From NCBI GenBank assembly GCA_038025085.1, contig CM076147.1, forward strand, positions 33,952,766-34,016,765: a stretch of 64,000 bases of DNA, in the 5' to 3' direction. Made by a program: the position numbers and the translations under genes. The stretch comes from Tetragonia tetragonoides. Its lineage: Eukaryota; Streptophyta; Magnoliopsida; Caryophyllales; Aizoaceae. Positions 11,205 to 21,755 of the stretch are shown in pieces; position 1 is the stretch's first letter, and each line of letters begins with the position of its first letter. The notes below the pieces were generated by a model. The model was given only the letters and a program-made list of their open reading frames with translations, did no database searches and was not told the DNA's origin.

Positions 11205-12646
11205 ATAAGGTTTTGAATTTTGATACCCCAATTGTTAGGGGGAAACAAATGGTAACTTATATAAGCTTAGAAGTTACTTACAACAAAAATACTTAATCTA
11301 CTCAATGAGTAATTTATCCATATAATTTGGACTATAAAAAAAAATGTGTGCATTAAGACTTAAATAAATTATTTGCAACTTAAAAAATAAATAATAATAA
11401 TAGCCAACTATCGAGTCATAAATCCCTTGGTAAATGCAATCCACGGGGTAGACAATTTTTTTCCATTCACAACTGACCGAACGCACTATAAATGAGTAAC
11501 AATTAGTATAACTTAGTAATTATCCATGACATGTAACACTTTCAAAATTGATTCCGGTCTCACCACTCACTTAACCTCCTTCATACTCACTTCACTTCAA
11601 ATAGTAAAACAGGTGCGGAACTGTTGATGTGCTTGGTACTTAGGGGTCACAAGCAACCGTGAGGGGCAGTCCTACGGCCCTTAAAAAGGTCCTAAATAAG
11701 GTCGAGGACTATCTTAGAGCAGGTCGTTCCCTATTCGAACCTACCCTTCCACCCCCAACTCTGAGTTGACGGTGGACACGGTCAACAGTGATAGTCGGTT
11801 TCTAGCGACTTGATTGAATTCCACACCTATGCACAATTCGACCAACTGTTCGACCTTTTCGGAGAGTTGGTAGTGCTTTTCGATGCGTGGTTCAAATTGA
11901 CTATCACGTTGATAACCTTGTTATTCGACAAGGTTGATTGGCGTTGTGTTGGAATCATGGATACCTTTACTGTAACGTGGAGGGCGCGAGGGGAGTTTGA
12001 AGACTATTAATTCGGAGAAAGACATTCATTTGATTCATGTAGACAAAGTACAAACGGGAGGATTTAATGGAGTATGATACACTAAATTACGTTTAATCTA
12101 CTCCTAAAACTACACTACACTAGAGACGACATTACTCTACTCCTAACTAAGGAAACGCATCTTTGCGGTGAGACTTGGTCTAATCTTCTTCATTGCTCCG
12201 TCGATCCTATTTATAAGAAAATAGGAGAGTCCTTGGTCCTTTAGTAACCACCCATTATTCAATTATGGTTGGAGTGTAGTCAACCACTATCCCATATCCT
12301 TCTTTGAATGGTTAACACATTCATTTCATGGGTAGTGCTTAATTGGGTAGTTTTTGTAGAAAATAACTACCATGGCTAGTGTATTAGTGGGTAGTGGTAG
12401 GAGATAATGGAAGTTGTCCATTTCAACCACTATCTTTATTTATAAGCAAAAATATATTTTCGTAATATATATTTATTCGAGTTGTCGGTCTATTCGAGTA
12501 TCTCGGTAATTTATTTCGATTGTAACAGGAACGATACACCTTTACACGCTCCACTGTCATCCCTAATTCAGGGTAAACCAGTGGTTCAACCAAAATGTTG
12601 GTCTCCCATCTCTTCTTAGGTATGTCCCCATTCCGCTTGACCACCA
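11205..12646. other. Unassigned DNA, possibly a decayed LTR or insertion in a RIP gene
   Basis: No protein domain was recognised. The stretch contains TTTATAAGAAAATAGG (TATA-like, about 12210) and moderate-complexity sequence ending beside the break in the RIP relic at 12737, which suggests a retroelement remnant. Terminal repeats and target duplication were not found, so this is only a guess. No C-terminal RIP coding sequence is visible here. Confidence 0.3.
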
Positions 12647-13030
12647 TTAATATTCAGAAATCAAAATCATATTTTTTCTAAATAAATCAAAAGCGGAAAT
12701 TATTTTTATCTTCGCAACACCGAAAAAAAAATAATTTCTGTATAAATCGTTTTTGTCAAGAGATATTGTGATGGAATTGTCTGAATTGCTAGGCTTAAGC
12801 ACCACCAACAAAAATTTATGAGGATTGGAAGGTTTTGGCATCATTGGTATTCCATGGTATACTTCATTACCCTTGACGTTATTCCGTAGAGATGTCAGAA
12901 ATTGAGTGTAGGTGCTCTTGCTTGTACCGACCACCCATGTTAAAGTATCATCAGCACCATCTCCTTCGTCACTGCTGCTTAAAGTTATAGCCCATACCAC
13001 CCATAGTGTCACCACTGTCAACCTCTTCAT
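12647..13030 (-). pseudogene. Type 1 ribosome-inactivating protein relic, N-terminal third
   Basis: The ATG at 13030 opens a signal peptide (MKRLTVVTLWVVWAITLSSS) and mature start close to the intact RIP at 53522, including TWVVGTSKS, LRNNVKGNE, MMPKPSNP and FLLVVLKPS. Similarity stops directly after the first active-site tyrosine (KNDLY, near 12737). The frame then runs into unrelated AT-rich sequence and stops at 12647. The second Tyr, the Glu/Arg pair and the Trp are all absent, so no N-glycosylase activity is expected. The downstream half was lost through an insertion or rearrangement at 12737. The upstream flank is part of the block duplicated at 52.6-57 kb. Confidence 0.9.
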
Positions 13031-13159
13031 GCTTACGTTTCTTAAAAAGGAAAATTAACGCCCACATCAAAATAAAATAAAATAAAATAAAATAAAGAAT
13101 GATGTAAGCTGGATGAGCAACGAAAAGATAGGACTTGGGAAATGGGAATACTGGTGTAT

Positions 13160-13285
13160 TCGGGTGCCACGACTTTCTTGCCACAGAAAGTCACGAGAAA
13201 AGTTTTGTGGCTAACCACTTTTGCCACGAATGTTTCATATTTTAGCCACAACTGTTGTAGTGACACAAGTGACCATTGTTGTAGT
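13160..13285. mobile_element. CACTA-like terminus fragment
   Basis: GCCACGA/GTGGCTA repeats lead to CAACTGTTGTAGTG ending at about 13263, with TTGTTGTAGTG again just beyond. Inverted, this reads CACTACAACA, like the end at 15795. A diverged version is in the duplicate block near 54440-54590. No left end was found. Confidence 0.4.
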
Positions 13286-14897
13286 GTCCAACCAGACATA
13301 AGAATTTGTACCTTTTTTTTAAGTTCCAATTAGCTAATAATTATATATCGTTGTGCAAAAATTAATAACAATTTACTAAGCATAAGGAAATGATTTCATC
13401 CAAAAAAAAAAAAGTATAAGGAAATTATGGTAGCAAAGCACAATTCTGCCAAGGGGAAAACCTAATCCTTTCTCTCTCTCCTTGCTCCCAAAAAAAAACC
13501 TTAGCCGCTTTTTAGTTTAGGGGCTGCCATTAGCAATTCTTTGTTAATGGTAAGCCCCAAATCTTTTCGTTTCTTTGTTTTGTTCTGTTTTTTAATTTTA
13601 GTATTTCGAATAATATCAGTCTCTCCATCAGTAAGAGTTAGTTTGTGTCATTCATTGGGTTCAACTGTCTCTCACTTTTTGAGAGTATTGTTAGTTTTTC
13701 GTTTTATCGTTCGTAGGGTACTTTGGCGGATCTATTCTATCAAGAGGTGGTCTACAATGTCGGATCAGAGCATTCAAAGTTATAGCAGAGTCTTCCGCGA
13801 ATAGGCTGTAATATGGAAAACAACGATTAAATGGAAGCCGATCGGAATTGTTGAATCTCTAGTGCTACATAACTTTTTCATTCGAATGTATTCTAGTGTT
13901 CTAGATCTATTTCTTATTTAATTTAATCCTTTTTATAAGTGCCGTATGATTTTCAATTAATAAAATTCTTTATCCCAAAAAAAAAAAAAAAAACTATAAG
14001 AGCTGAAATATAGAATAGAATGAAAACTAGGCTCTTGCTTTTCTTGTCAAAGAAGGGAAAGAAAACTAACCTCTTGTCGAGCATTTAGGAGTACTATTTA
14101 AGTATTTAGTGATGTTTATCAAACCTCAATGCGCTATAGAACGAACATTATCATCCTCCACGTCACTTTCGCAGTTGTTTCTGAATTATGCCTTGTTTTT
14201 GCAGAATAAAATTTCTAGTGTTTCAATAGAAAAGATCCTTTCTAGTGCTTTGTGTAATTGTGTGTCATGTTTTATTCTACTCCTTTATACATTTGATACG
14301 TACTTAACTCGTAAGCTTTTAAATTTACAACAAAAACCTCAGTAAATTACTTCTTTCATTTAGGAAAAACGTTAACATTTATTTTTGAATGTTTAAGTTT
14401 ACAAACTTTGACCATTGATTTGTGAAAAAAAATGAGGACTTGCTATTGTCTATTATGACCTGGCTTAACATTGCGATAAATAAAACCTGATGATGTATGT
14501 CTTCTTAGAAGATGGATAATGACGTCTTTTGTAGTAAAAAAAAAAAAGTAGAAACTGTGTAATAAAGACAATGTAGTAAAAAGATGCCAAACTGTAGTAA
14601 AAGTTAGTCTAGCACGTAGGATGAGAAGATAAAGAAAGGTATATTCTAAGAAGACATATATCATTATTCAAAAAGCAAATCAATTAGTGAAAATATGTAC
14701 GTTGGTGAAATGTTTAACACAAAAACTCGTATAATGCGGCCTTAAGATGAGGCGTCTCATACAAGCATGATATTTGACTACAGAGATAACCTCAAATTGA
14801 GACGACTTATAAAGGACTTATTGAAAATTTAGCACATGTGCGATAGACAGCTCCGTGGCGGCTAGTAATGAGATAAAGGACAGTTGTTGGTCTCTAC

Positions 14898-15135
14898 TAG
14901 ACCTGGAAAACGGGTCGATCAGGTCGGGTTAAATACGGGTCGGGTCAAATACGGGTCGAATACATCGTGTCAAATACGGGTTCGGTTTCGAGTTACCCAA
15001 CGGATTTGACAAATATTTTCTCACAACTATCGGGTTTCGGATCGGGTCATTTTGATCTCGGGTCAAAACGGGTCGAGTCTCGATCGGGTTTGTGGCGAGT
15101 CGGGTATCGGGTAGGGTCAGTTTTTACCAACCCTA
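14898..15135. mobile_element. hAT-type MITE, 238 bp, GGGTCGG motif array
   Basis: It is flanked by a perfect 8-bp target duplication GTCTCTAC at 14890-14897 and 15136-15143. Termini are TAGACCTGGAAAACGGGTC and, inverted, TAGGGTTGGTAAAAACTGACC. The interior consists of repeats of CGGGTCGGGTCAAATA. The duplicate segment at about 56650 lacks it and shows the empty site (GACAATTGTAGGTCTGTAG). It has no coding capacity and would be mobilised in trans by a hAT transposase. Confidence 0.88.
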
Positions 15136-15480
15136 GTCTCTACTCTCTAGACTCAGATTGAAGAGCAATAATATACTCCATTAAATTGAATTAGAAAACG
15201 AGTTAAACATTGTAGTTGGAAGGAGAATAGGACCTCTATCCAAATCCTATTTTCATACCCACAAAAAAAAAAAAAAGGAGCTCCATCATTCACGTGGTTT
15301 TCTGTCTGATGAGTAATGATCTTGAGTCTTGACGTTTCAGGCCCAAAAGTTCATTCTGCGTTGTCCAATTGTTGAAGGACCATTTTGTTTTTGTTTTTGA
15401 GAAAAGTTGAAGGACCATTTCTTTTTTTTTTAGAAGCAGTTGAAGGACCATTTCTGGTGGGTCATGAAATGGAATTAGCC

Positions 15481-15794
15481 CGAATTCTTGGATGTTTGGA
15501 ATTACATCCAAATGAAAGTAGTAAAAAGTGTGCCGGGTTGTGTCATACCTCGTGTGCTAACCGTGCTCAGTGTCATCTCTACTTAAAATCAACAAATAAT
15601 TGGCGCAAGTAGGGACGTATACGAATCAATGTACTCGCGAACAAAATTCGATCAAATCTCAGCGGAAACTTGTTTATTAGTAACTGAATCAAGCTTAAGT
15701 AGGACTTTATTTGGCTTGTTTATGTTCGTAACAATATCGTTTGCGACCAACTCGTTCAAAGTAGTTTAAAACTCAAATTACTCTATTTTACCAT
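15481..15794. other. Intergenic, no feature recognised
   Basis: Similarity to the duplicate block near 57 kb is lost here. No terminal repeats or coding sequence were recognised. Confidence 0.4.
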
Positions 15795-17164
15795 CACTAC
15801 AACAAAAATATTATTTAACCACGCTAAAAATCGCGGGTTTACCATATGGAAAAAGATTTTTACCACGTTTTTAAAAGCGTGACTAAAATCAATGTGGATA
15901 ATTTACCACGCTTTACATTTGCTACGCTTTGAAGTGTCACAACTTATTCACGGTTAATTCCGTGGGTCATAGTAGTATTTTCTCCATGCTTTTTAGTGTC
16001 ACAACTTTTCCACACTTATTTTCGTGGCTAATTGTATTTTCTCCATGCTTTTACTTGTAGCAATTTTGTAGTTATTTTCACCAAGTAGAGGTGGCAAACG
16101 GGTCGGTCAGGTCGGGTTCAGGTCGGGTCAGTTTCGGTCGGGTCATTTACAGGTCTGGTCGTTTCGTGTTCGGGTTGGGAAATACTTGTTCATGACCCAG
16201 AGCGTTCGGGTTCGGGTCGACCCAACGGGTTGTGCATTTATTTTTTAATTAGGTTATAATTGCATAATTAATTCTATTTTCAACTTTAAAATAAAAAAGT
16301 TGCACACTATAATGTTATTAGACATAATATATATGGTTTTAATCTACTTGAAAACTATTTCATAAAGTTTTTACAAGTTATTATGTTTTTACTAATGCAT
16401 ACGAAGTATCAAACCGCTACCTATGTAACAATTAGTTAAGATCGTTCCACAAGGATTAGAAAAACCCTTATTAAAGAGAAATCTGAAACTACATATGTCA
16501 AAATTGGTTGATATGTAAGAAATTCTGATATGATTAAGCTTTTTGTCATTTACTTTTCTCATGCTAATATGTCTTGTTTTGAAATCCTCTACCCAACGGG
16601 TCGACCTAGAGCGGGTTCGGGTTTGACCCAATAAATATCGATTTTTCGGGTTCGGTATGTCTCCGGTTTCGTGTTGGAATTCTTTGTTCAAGACCCAAAC
16701 TTTTCGGGTCGGTATGTGTTGGGTTCTTGGGTCGGGTCAATTTTTACCAGCTCTACTAAAAAGTGTGGCAAATAATTGAGCGGAATATTTTTGACTAATA
16801 AAAAGCGTCACAAATATATTAAGCTGGGGTAAATTTTCCACGCCCGGTAGCGTGACAATCATTCGAACATTTTTTTTTCTTTTCTTTGCGACAACAAAAT
16901 GCTATGCATATAGTTGTACCTGTTGCTTATCACATATATGTTATAAGTTGTACCTGGAGCACTCTTCCAAAGAAGCAATAAATACATATATTTCACTATT
17001 AATATACTCAGAAATTTTCCATAGATTGTCGACACATGAGACTTTGATAAAAGAAAATATTAGTAGTGACTACATCTCAAACGAAACTCCAGTTCTACAC
17101 TTAGTTGTTCCTACACCACCGCTAAACATTTTTATAGAAATATTAGAGCAAATGAAGCTAGTCT
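15795..17164. mobile_element. Truncated CACTA-like non-autonomous element
   Basis: The left terminus is CACTACAACAAAAATATT, followed by many subterminal repeats of the type CCACGCTTTT and AGCGTGRCAAA (for example 15822, 15880, 15905, 16785 and 16845). No matching right terminus (AATATTTTTGTTGTAGTG) is found before retroelement B starts at about 17165, so the element is truncated. A MITE at 16086-16755 lies inside it. The last ~300 bases (16860-17164) show no recognised feature and may not belong to it. Confidence 0.55.
16086..16755. mobile_element. hAT-type MITE, 670 bp, GGGTCGG motif
   Basis: Left terminus TAGAGGTGGCAAACGGGTC. The right terminus, inverted, reads TAGAGCTGGTAAAAATTGACC. GGTCGGGT-type repeats lie near both ends and an AT-rich centre (16250-16580) lies between. 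This is the same class as the MITE at 14898. The flanking octamers (TCACCAAG and CTAAAAAG) do not match well, so the target duplication has decayed. Confidence 0.7.
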
Positions 17165-17170
17165 TGAATT

Positions 17171-17953
17171 TTGCCATTACTCAAGAAGTTGAAGAAAGGG
17201 GTCAAGATTGAATGGGATGACCAGTGTCAAGAAGCGTTCGACAAGATTAAAGATTATCTAGCCAACCCACCAACTCTTGCTCCTCCCAAGCAAGGGCTGC
17301 CTTTAATCCTTTATTTGACAGTGACCGACACCGCCATGGGGGCTATGCTAGCCCAGAACACAGAAGATCAGGAGCGAGCTATATATTACTTAAGCAAGAA
17401 GTTCATCGACTACGAAACCAGGTACTCAAGCCTTGAGAAGACCTGTTTAGCACTAGTTTGGGCCACCAAGAAACTCAGACACTACATGCTCAACCATCCC
17501 GTACTAGTAAGGTCGAGGATGAACCCCCTCAAATACATCTTCGAGAAGCCGGTCTTAAGCGGAAGGATTGCAAGATGGACTGTGTTGTTGTCTGAATTTG
17601 ATCTTAAGTTTGATCCCACAAAGACCATGAAAGGACATGCAGTTTCAGAATACTTGGCCGAGCACCCCACTCACACAACCAAGGAAGACGAACAATATGA
17701 CTTTCCTGACGAAGATGTGGCCCTAATTGAGGAAAATTGCTGGAAAATGTATTTCGATGGAGCATCCAACCAAAAGGGTTACGGTGCAGGAGTGCTTCTA
17801 GTATCTCCAGACGAAGCTCATACTCTCATCTCAGTAAAATTAGACTTTCCTGTCACTAATAATGCAGCCGAATATGAAGCATGTATAATCGGTCTGCAAG
17901 CAGCAGTAGGCCTGGGTATCAGAGTACTCAAAGTCTATGGGATTCCCTACTGA
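17171..17953 (+). pseudogene. Element B pol: RNase H and second (archaeal-like) RNase H
   Basis: The frame opens mid-protein with PLLKKLKKGVKIEWDDQCQE, the RT-to-RNase H joint of Ty3/gypsy Pol. The first RNase H domain has LILYLTVTD...GAMLAQ, YYLSKKF, YSSLEKTCLALVWATKKLRH. A second RNase H begins at WKMYFDGASNQKGYGAGVLL (first catalytic Asp) with NNAAEYEACI (catalytic Glu). A one-base loss at about 17940, where the family has KVYGDSLLI, shifts the frame into a stop at 17951. The real start lies in the deleted 5' part, so the TTG at 17171 is not a true initiator. Confidence 0.85.
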
Positions 17954-17997
17954 TCATCAATCAAGTTTCTAGGAAGTGAAAAGTTCACAGTGAAAGC

Positions 17998-19479
17998 ATG
18001 GCACTCTACCAGGAGTTTTTGGATAAGGTACTGGACAACTTCGAAAAAGTAGCCTTCACATACCTCCCACGAGAAGACAATCAATTCGCAGATGCTCTAT
18101 CCAAACTAGCATCCTTGATTATCATACATGATCCGGTTAGCATGATGCAAGTTTGTATACAAAGAAGAAGTGAATCAACCTTTTGCAACAACCTCGACAC
18201 AAAAGTGACTTTGGCTCCGATCGAAGAAGATCCTTGGTACCAAGACGTCTTCAACTATATCACCAAAGGAGTATACCCTCAAAATGCAACACTAAGAGCT
18301 CAATGGGCCATCCGTCTCTTAGCGGCGCAATACATAGAATACAAGGGGGTTGTGTACAAGAAATCTCACAATGGGGTTAACCTCAGATGTGTGAACGCCG
18401 AAGAAGCTGCAGAGATTATGGACGAGGTACATAATGGGGTGTGCGGACCATACATAAACGGGCGAATGCTCTATAAGAAGGTTCTACGACTAGGATACTA
18501 CTGGACTACTATGGAAAAGGATTGTTACGACTACGTTAAGAAGTGTAAGAAGTGTCAGATATATGCCAACCTGCAGCATATGCCACCCTCGATGCTCCAC
18601 AACTTCACCTCTCCTTGGCCATTTTCTGCATTGGGAATAGACATCATTGGAAAGATCACCCCGAAGGGCTCTGGAGGACATGAATACATCCTAGTAGCCA
18701 TAGATTATTTTACCAAGTGGGTTGAAGCCCAGTTCTATGTCATTCTTACCTCCAAACAAGTGTCCAAATTCATAAGGAACAACATCCTTTGCCGATATGG
18801 TGTTCCACATGAAATCATAAGTGACCATGGATCCCACTTCAAAGCCGAAACAACCACCCTTCTCAAAAGCTACAAAATCCAGCACCACAAATCATCCCCT
18901 TACCGTCCCCAAACCAATGGCGCAGTAGAGGCCGCCAACAAAAACCTCAAAACTATCATTGAAAAGATGATAGAAAACTACAAAGATTGGCCCATAAAAC
19001 TCCCATTTGCACTTTGGGGGTATAGGACATCCATAAGATCCTCTACGGGAGCAACACCTTACTCCCTAGTCTATGGAATGGAAGCAGTTCTACCCATAGA
19101 AGTCCAACTACCCTCCATGCGCATAGCCTTAGAAGGAGACATTCCTAAAACCCAATAGTTGCAAGCCCGCTATGAAGAGCTCATGTTCACATATGAAAGA
19201 CGCCTACGTGCCCTAGACCATTCCCACATGTATCAACAACGCATGGCAAGAGCGTTCAACAAAAAGGTTCGACCTCAAAATTTAAAGGAAGGGGACTTAG
19301 TTTGGAAAGAATTACGAGCCCCAGTAACCGACCCCAGAGGCAAATTTCGACCAAACTGGTCCGGACCATTCATCATCAAAGACATCCTATCAGGAGGCGC
19401 CGTCAGACTCATGGATATTGATGGCATCGAGTTCAGCCAGCTCACCAATATGGATCAACTAAAGAAGTGCTACGTCTAA
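17998..19479 (+). pseudogene. Element B pol: end of RNase H and integrase
   Basis: It continues the second RNase H (REDNQFADALSKLAS), then integrase. In the zinc-binding segment (EVHNGVCGPYINGR ... CKKCQ) the second His of the HHCC motif reads as Tyr. The core has D (LGIDIIGKI), D (SDHGSHF) and E (NGAVEAANK) in DDE order, so the triad is retained. A C-terminal segment follows (LKEGDLVWK ... GPFIIKDI) and ends at 19479. TAG at 19156-19158 interrupts the same frame, and another stop (near 17975) plus a frameshift lie upstream. Integrase would insert the element's cDNA, but this copy is dead. Confidence 0.88.
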
Positions 19480-19665
19480 AAAAAAATAAAATTTCGAAAA
19501 CTTAAAAAAAAAAAGAAAAAGAAAAAAAAAAAAGAAAAGACGTACACTATTTGAACGAACTACGCTGGCCTGTTTCCACACTGGATACGTAGGTAACCCT
19601 TTCAAAGGGGCCCGACCAAAATCAATCCAAAAATTCCTTTCAACTCATTCAAAAGAGGGACAATC

Positions 19666-19671
19666 TTTATT
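19666..19671 (-). terminator. Poly-A signal AATAAA for antisense gene 1
   Basis: AATAAA on the minus strand about 110 bases past the stop at 19781. This is consistent with an independent antisense transcript inside element B. Confidence 0.4.
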
Positions 19672-19780
19672 CAAACAGAACGAATAAGCTTACATTACAA
19701 GAATTAAAACTTCCTAAAGAAATAATGCAACTATGAGGGTTTAAGCTAAACGAATTCCCAATATTATTTTTCTTTGAAAA

Positions 19781-21147
19781 CTAGACTTGCTTTCCTAGAA
19801 AACTACTTTCATCCTTCTTCCCTTTAGAAGGCATCGTTGAAGAGTTCTTCTTTGAAGGACCCTGGCTTGAGGACGACTTGTGATCGCTTCCTTGAGCTGG
19901 GGGCTTGCCTCTCTTCATTACATGATAGTCTCCCATTTGAGACAGGTCCTTTCTTTTCTTGCCTCCTGTTTGTGAGTCATATCTAGGCTTTAGTTGGTCC
20001 CACTCCTCATGACGAATGGCTCGTCTCACTTCTCCATCACTGCAAGAAAGCCAGTTTAGGTAGATCTCAGAGTTGGGGCAATCACCCGAGGTACAGTCCA
20101 GCGATGCCGGCTACGCCAATACTTTCCCCACTCCGCAGCAAATTCAGTGTTTAAGGCTACGACATTTGGTCTCGTAGTCTCCTGACAGGGGATCACCTGC
20201 TTCAAACCGTATTGCCTCATGACCCTAGAGGGAAAGAATAAAGTGGTCCTGTACAGACCCAGTACGGTAGTATAAAGGATCAAGTCATCACAAACCACTA
20301 AAGAAGTCAAGCTCCACCAGGGCACATGCCAACGGATGATAGGTCCAGCTTGGAAAAAGGCATCCCATTCAGCAAGGGACTTTTCAGAATATAGCCTTTT
20401 CCTAACCAGAAAGCTAGCAGTAGTATAGGTTTTCTTTGACCAGGTCCGAGGAACACGAATAATCAGATTATCTGGTGACTCTATCAACCTCAGATGCTCA
20501 CATAACCAGATCTGAAGCAGCAGGGGGCTGCCCGAGAAAGATTGGTTGGGAGATGTTTTCAACATGTCAAGCCCAATAATGGTTTTCCCTACGACCAAAT
20601 GTAAGGGAGAATGTCCTTCAACCATTTGATTAACCACTCACAGCAACGAGGCTCTACCCAAGTTGGAAGATTCTGCATTAACAAACAACAGGCGGTTTAA
20701 CAGGCACAGTACAAAAGCCTGTTGACGGCAACGCCTGAATATGGCATCTTTTTCAGAAGAAATAGCGAACTTTTCGCAAAGTTGAACCAAGTCCACATCG
20801 ACACCAAGCACCATCTTTTTGGCTTCTGCAGATGACAAACCCAGGGATTTCCTGTATTGATCCCTAAAACCATCCCTCACATAAGGCACAGCTGGGGGAA
20901 GAACATCAGAAATATTAGTGATCGCAACAAATTCCTCAACCAAAGGGCATAGTTCGGAATTACCAAAACGGAAAACATGCAGGTCAGGATCCCAATAATT
21001 CAAGGCAGACCGAAGAAGGGGCCACAATATTTTGGTTGGTTTTAAAGTCAGCAAGGTAGAAACGTGAAACGGGACTAGTTCAAGCTTATCTTCTACGGTC
21101 AGATTTTTGCACCAGGCATCAAACAGATCTTCAAAGGATTTCACCAT
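19781..21147 (-). pseudogene. Antisense gene 1 of element B: plant-mobile-domain-like protein
   Basis: The minus-strand frame from ATG 21147 to 20056 (about 363 codons) is interrupted once by TGA at 20638-20640. A further exon-like frame lies at 20029-19781 and is Lys/Ser-rich at its end. Segments such as LLRSALNYWDPDLHVFRFG, ELCPLVEEFVAITNIS, QIWLCEHLRL and KSLAEWDAFFQ fit the plant mobile domain, a family shared by plant retroelements and host silencing-related proteins such as MAIN. The biochemical role in retroelements is not established. A TATA box (21224-21231) and the GC palindromes (21298-21329) lie upstream. The stop codon and loss of a clean splice joint near 20045 make this copy probably inactive. 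Confidence 0.65.
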
Positions 21148-21223
21148 GGCAGAAAATTGGAGAAGTTTGGGAGAGCTAAGGTATACAAAAAAAGTGGTAC
21201 AACATCAAGCATCCCGAAAATCC

Positions 21224-21231
21224 TACTTATA
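21224..21231 (-). promoter_or_regulatory. TATA box (TATAAGTA) of antisense gene 1
   Basis: The minus strand reads CTATAAGTAGG about 80 bases upstream of the ATG at 21147 and about 60 bases downstream of the nearest GGGCCGCTAGCGGCGCTGAC palindrome. Spacing resembles that in the LTR promoter. Confidence 0.5.
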
Positions 21232-21290
21232 GACAGGAATGCGGGCCGAAAAAGCCAGAATCGGCAAAAAAAGAGCCGTCAGCAGCACTG

Positions 21291-21329
21291 GTCAGCGCCG
21301 CTAGCGGCCCAGCCCAGCGCCGCTAGCGG
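21291..21329. promoter_or_regulatory. Twin CCGCTAGCGG palindromes upstream of antisense gene 1
   Basis: Perfect 10-bp palindromes lie at 21298-21307 and 21320-21329. On the minus strand the first is embedded in GGGCCGCTAGCGGCGCTGAC (21310-21291), identical over 20 bases to LTR positions 26287-26306 read in the direction of LTR transcription. See the matching sites at 24830-24891 and 26260-26306. Confidence 0.7.
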
Positions 21330-21755
21330 ACCAAACCCTTGCCCGGTCCAAATTTCCCTTTTGCTCCAGTTCGCGCTTTTGATCCAGACAACCCAATTTC
21401 GGCCCAGTTTTGATACCCGCGCGGAATTACAAAGCCCTAGACTCTCTTAGATTTATCTTTTTTCATTTTTCTTTTCTTTTTTTCTTTTTCATTTTTTTTA
21501 GGGGGTATAATATGTGTAATTTTTGCTTTCTCCTTTGTTGTTTTTTACCTTTTTACCTTTTTCCTTTTTATTGTTATTATTCCCTAAATTATGGCTTTGG
21601 CCTACTGCATAACACGTTGCATAATTAGATCAGACGGGCATAATTAAGTCATCATAGCATATCATGCATATCAAAAAAAAAAAAAAAATGTGTTGCACCA
21701 AAAACAGGAGTTCGAAATTCCAAGGCCAATGTTTACAAAAGCGGCCCAACATTGT

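Larger units (their letters stand above)
13031..15480. repeat. Left copy of a segmental duplication (partner ~53.5-57.0 kb)
   Basis: Collinear similarity with 54590-56980 in the same orientation. Matching landmarks are TTGTGCAAAAATAAATAAC (about 13355 and 54890), AAGACTAGCCTCTTGC-like (14025 and 55005), CTCCACGTCACTTTCGCAG (14155 and 55190), ATTAGTGAAAATATGTACG (14685 and 56425), AACGAGTTAAACA (15195 and 56707) and CATCATTCACGTGGTTTT (15285 and 56800). With the adjoining RIP copies, the unit is one gene plus its upstream flank. An (AAAAT)n run lies at 13068-13096. No gene is seen in this stretch itself. Confidence 0.8.

Noticed and set aside
12423..12647. 74-codon minus-strand frame beside the RIP relic
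   Set aside because: No recognised domain and composition like flanking non-coding DNA. It may be part of a decayed insertion but cannot be supported as a gene.
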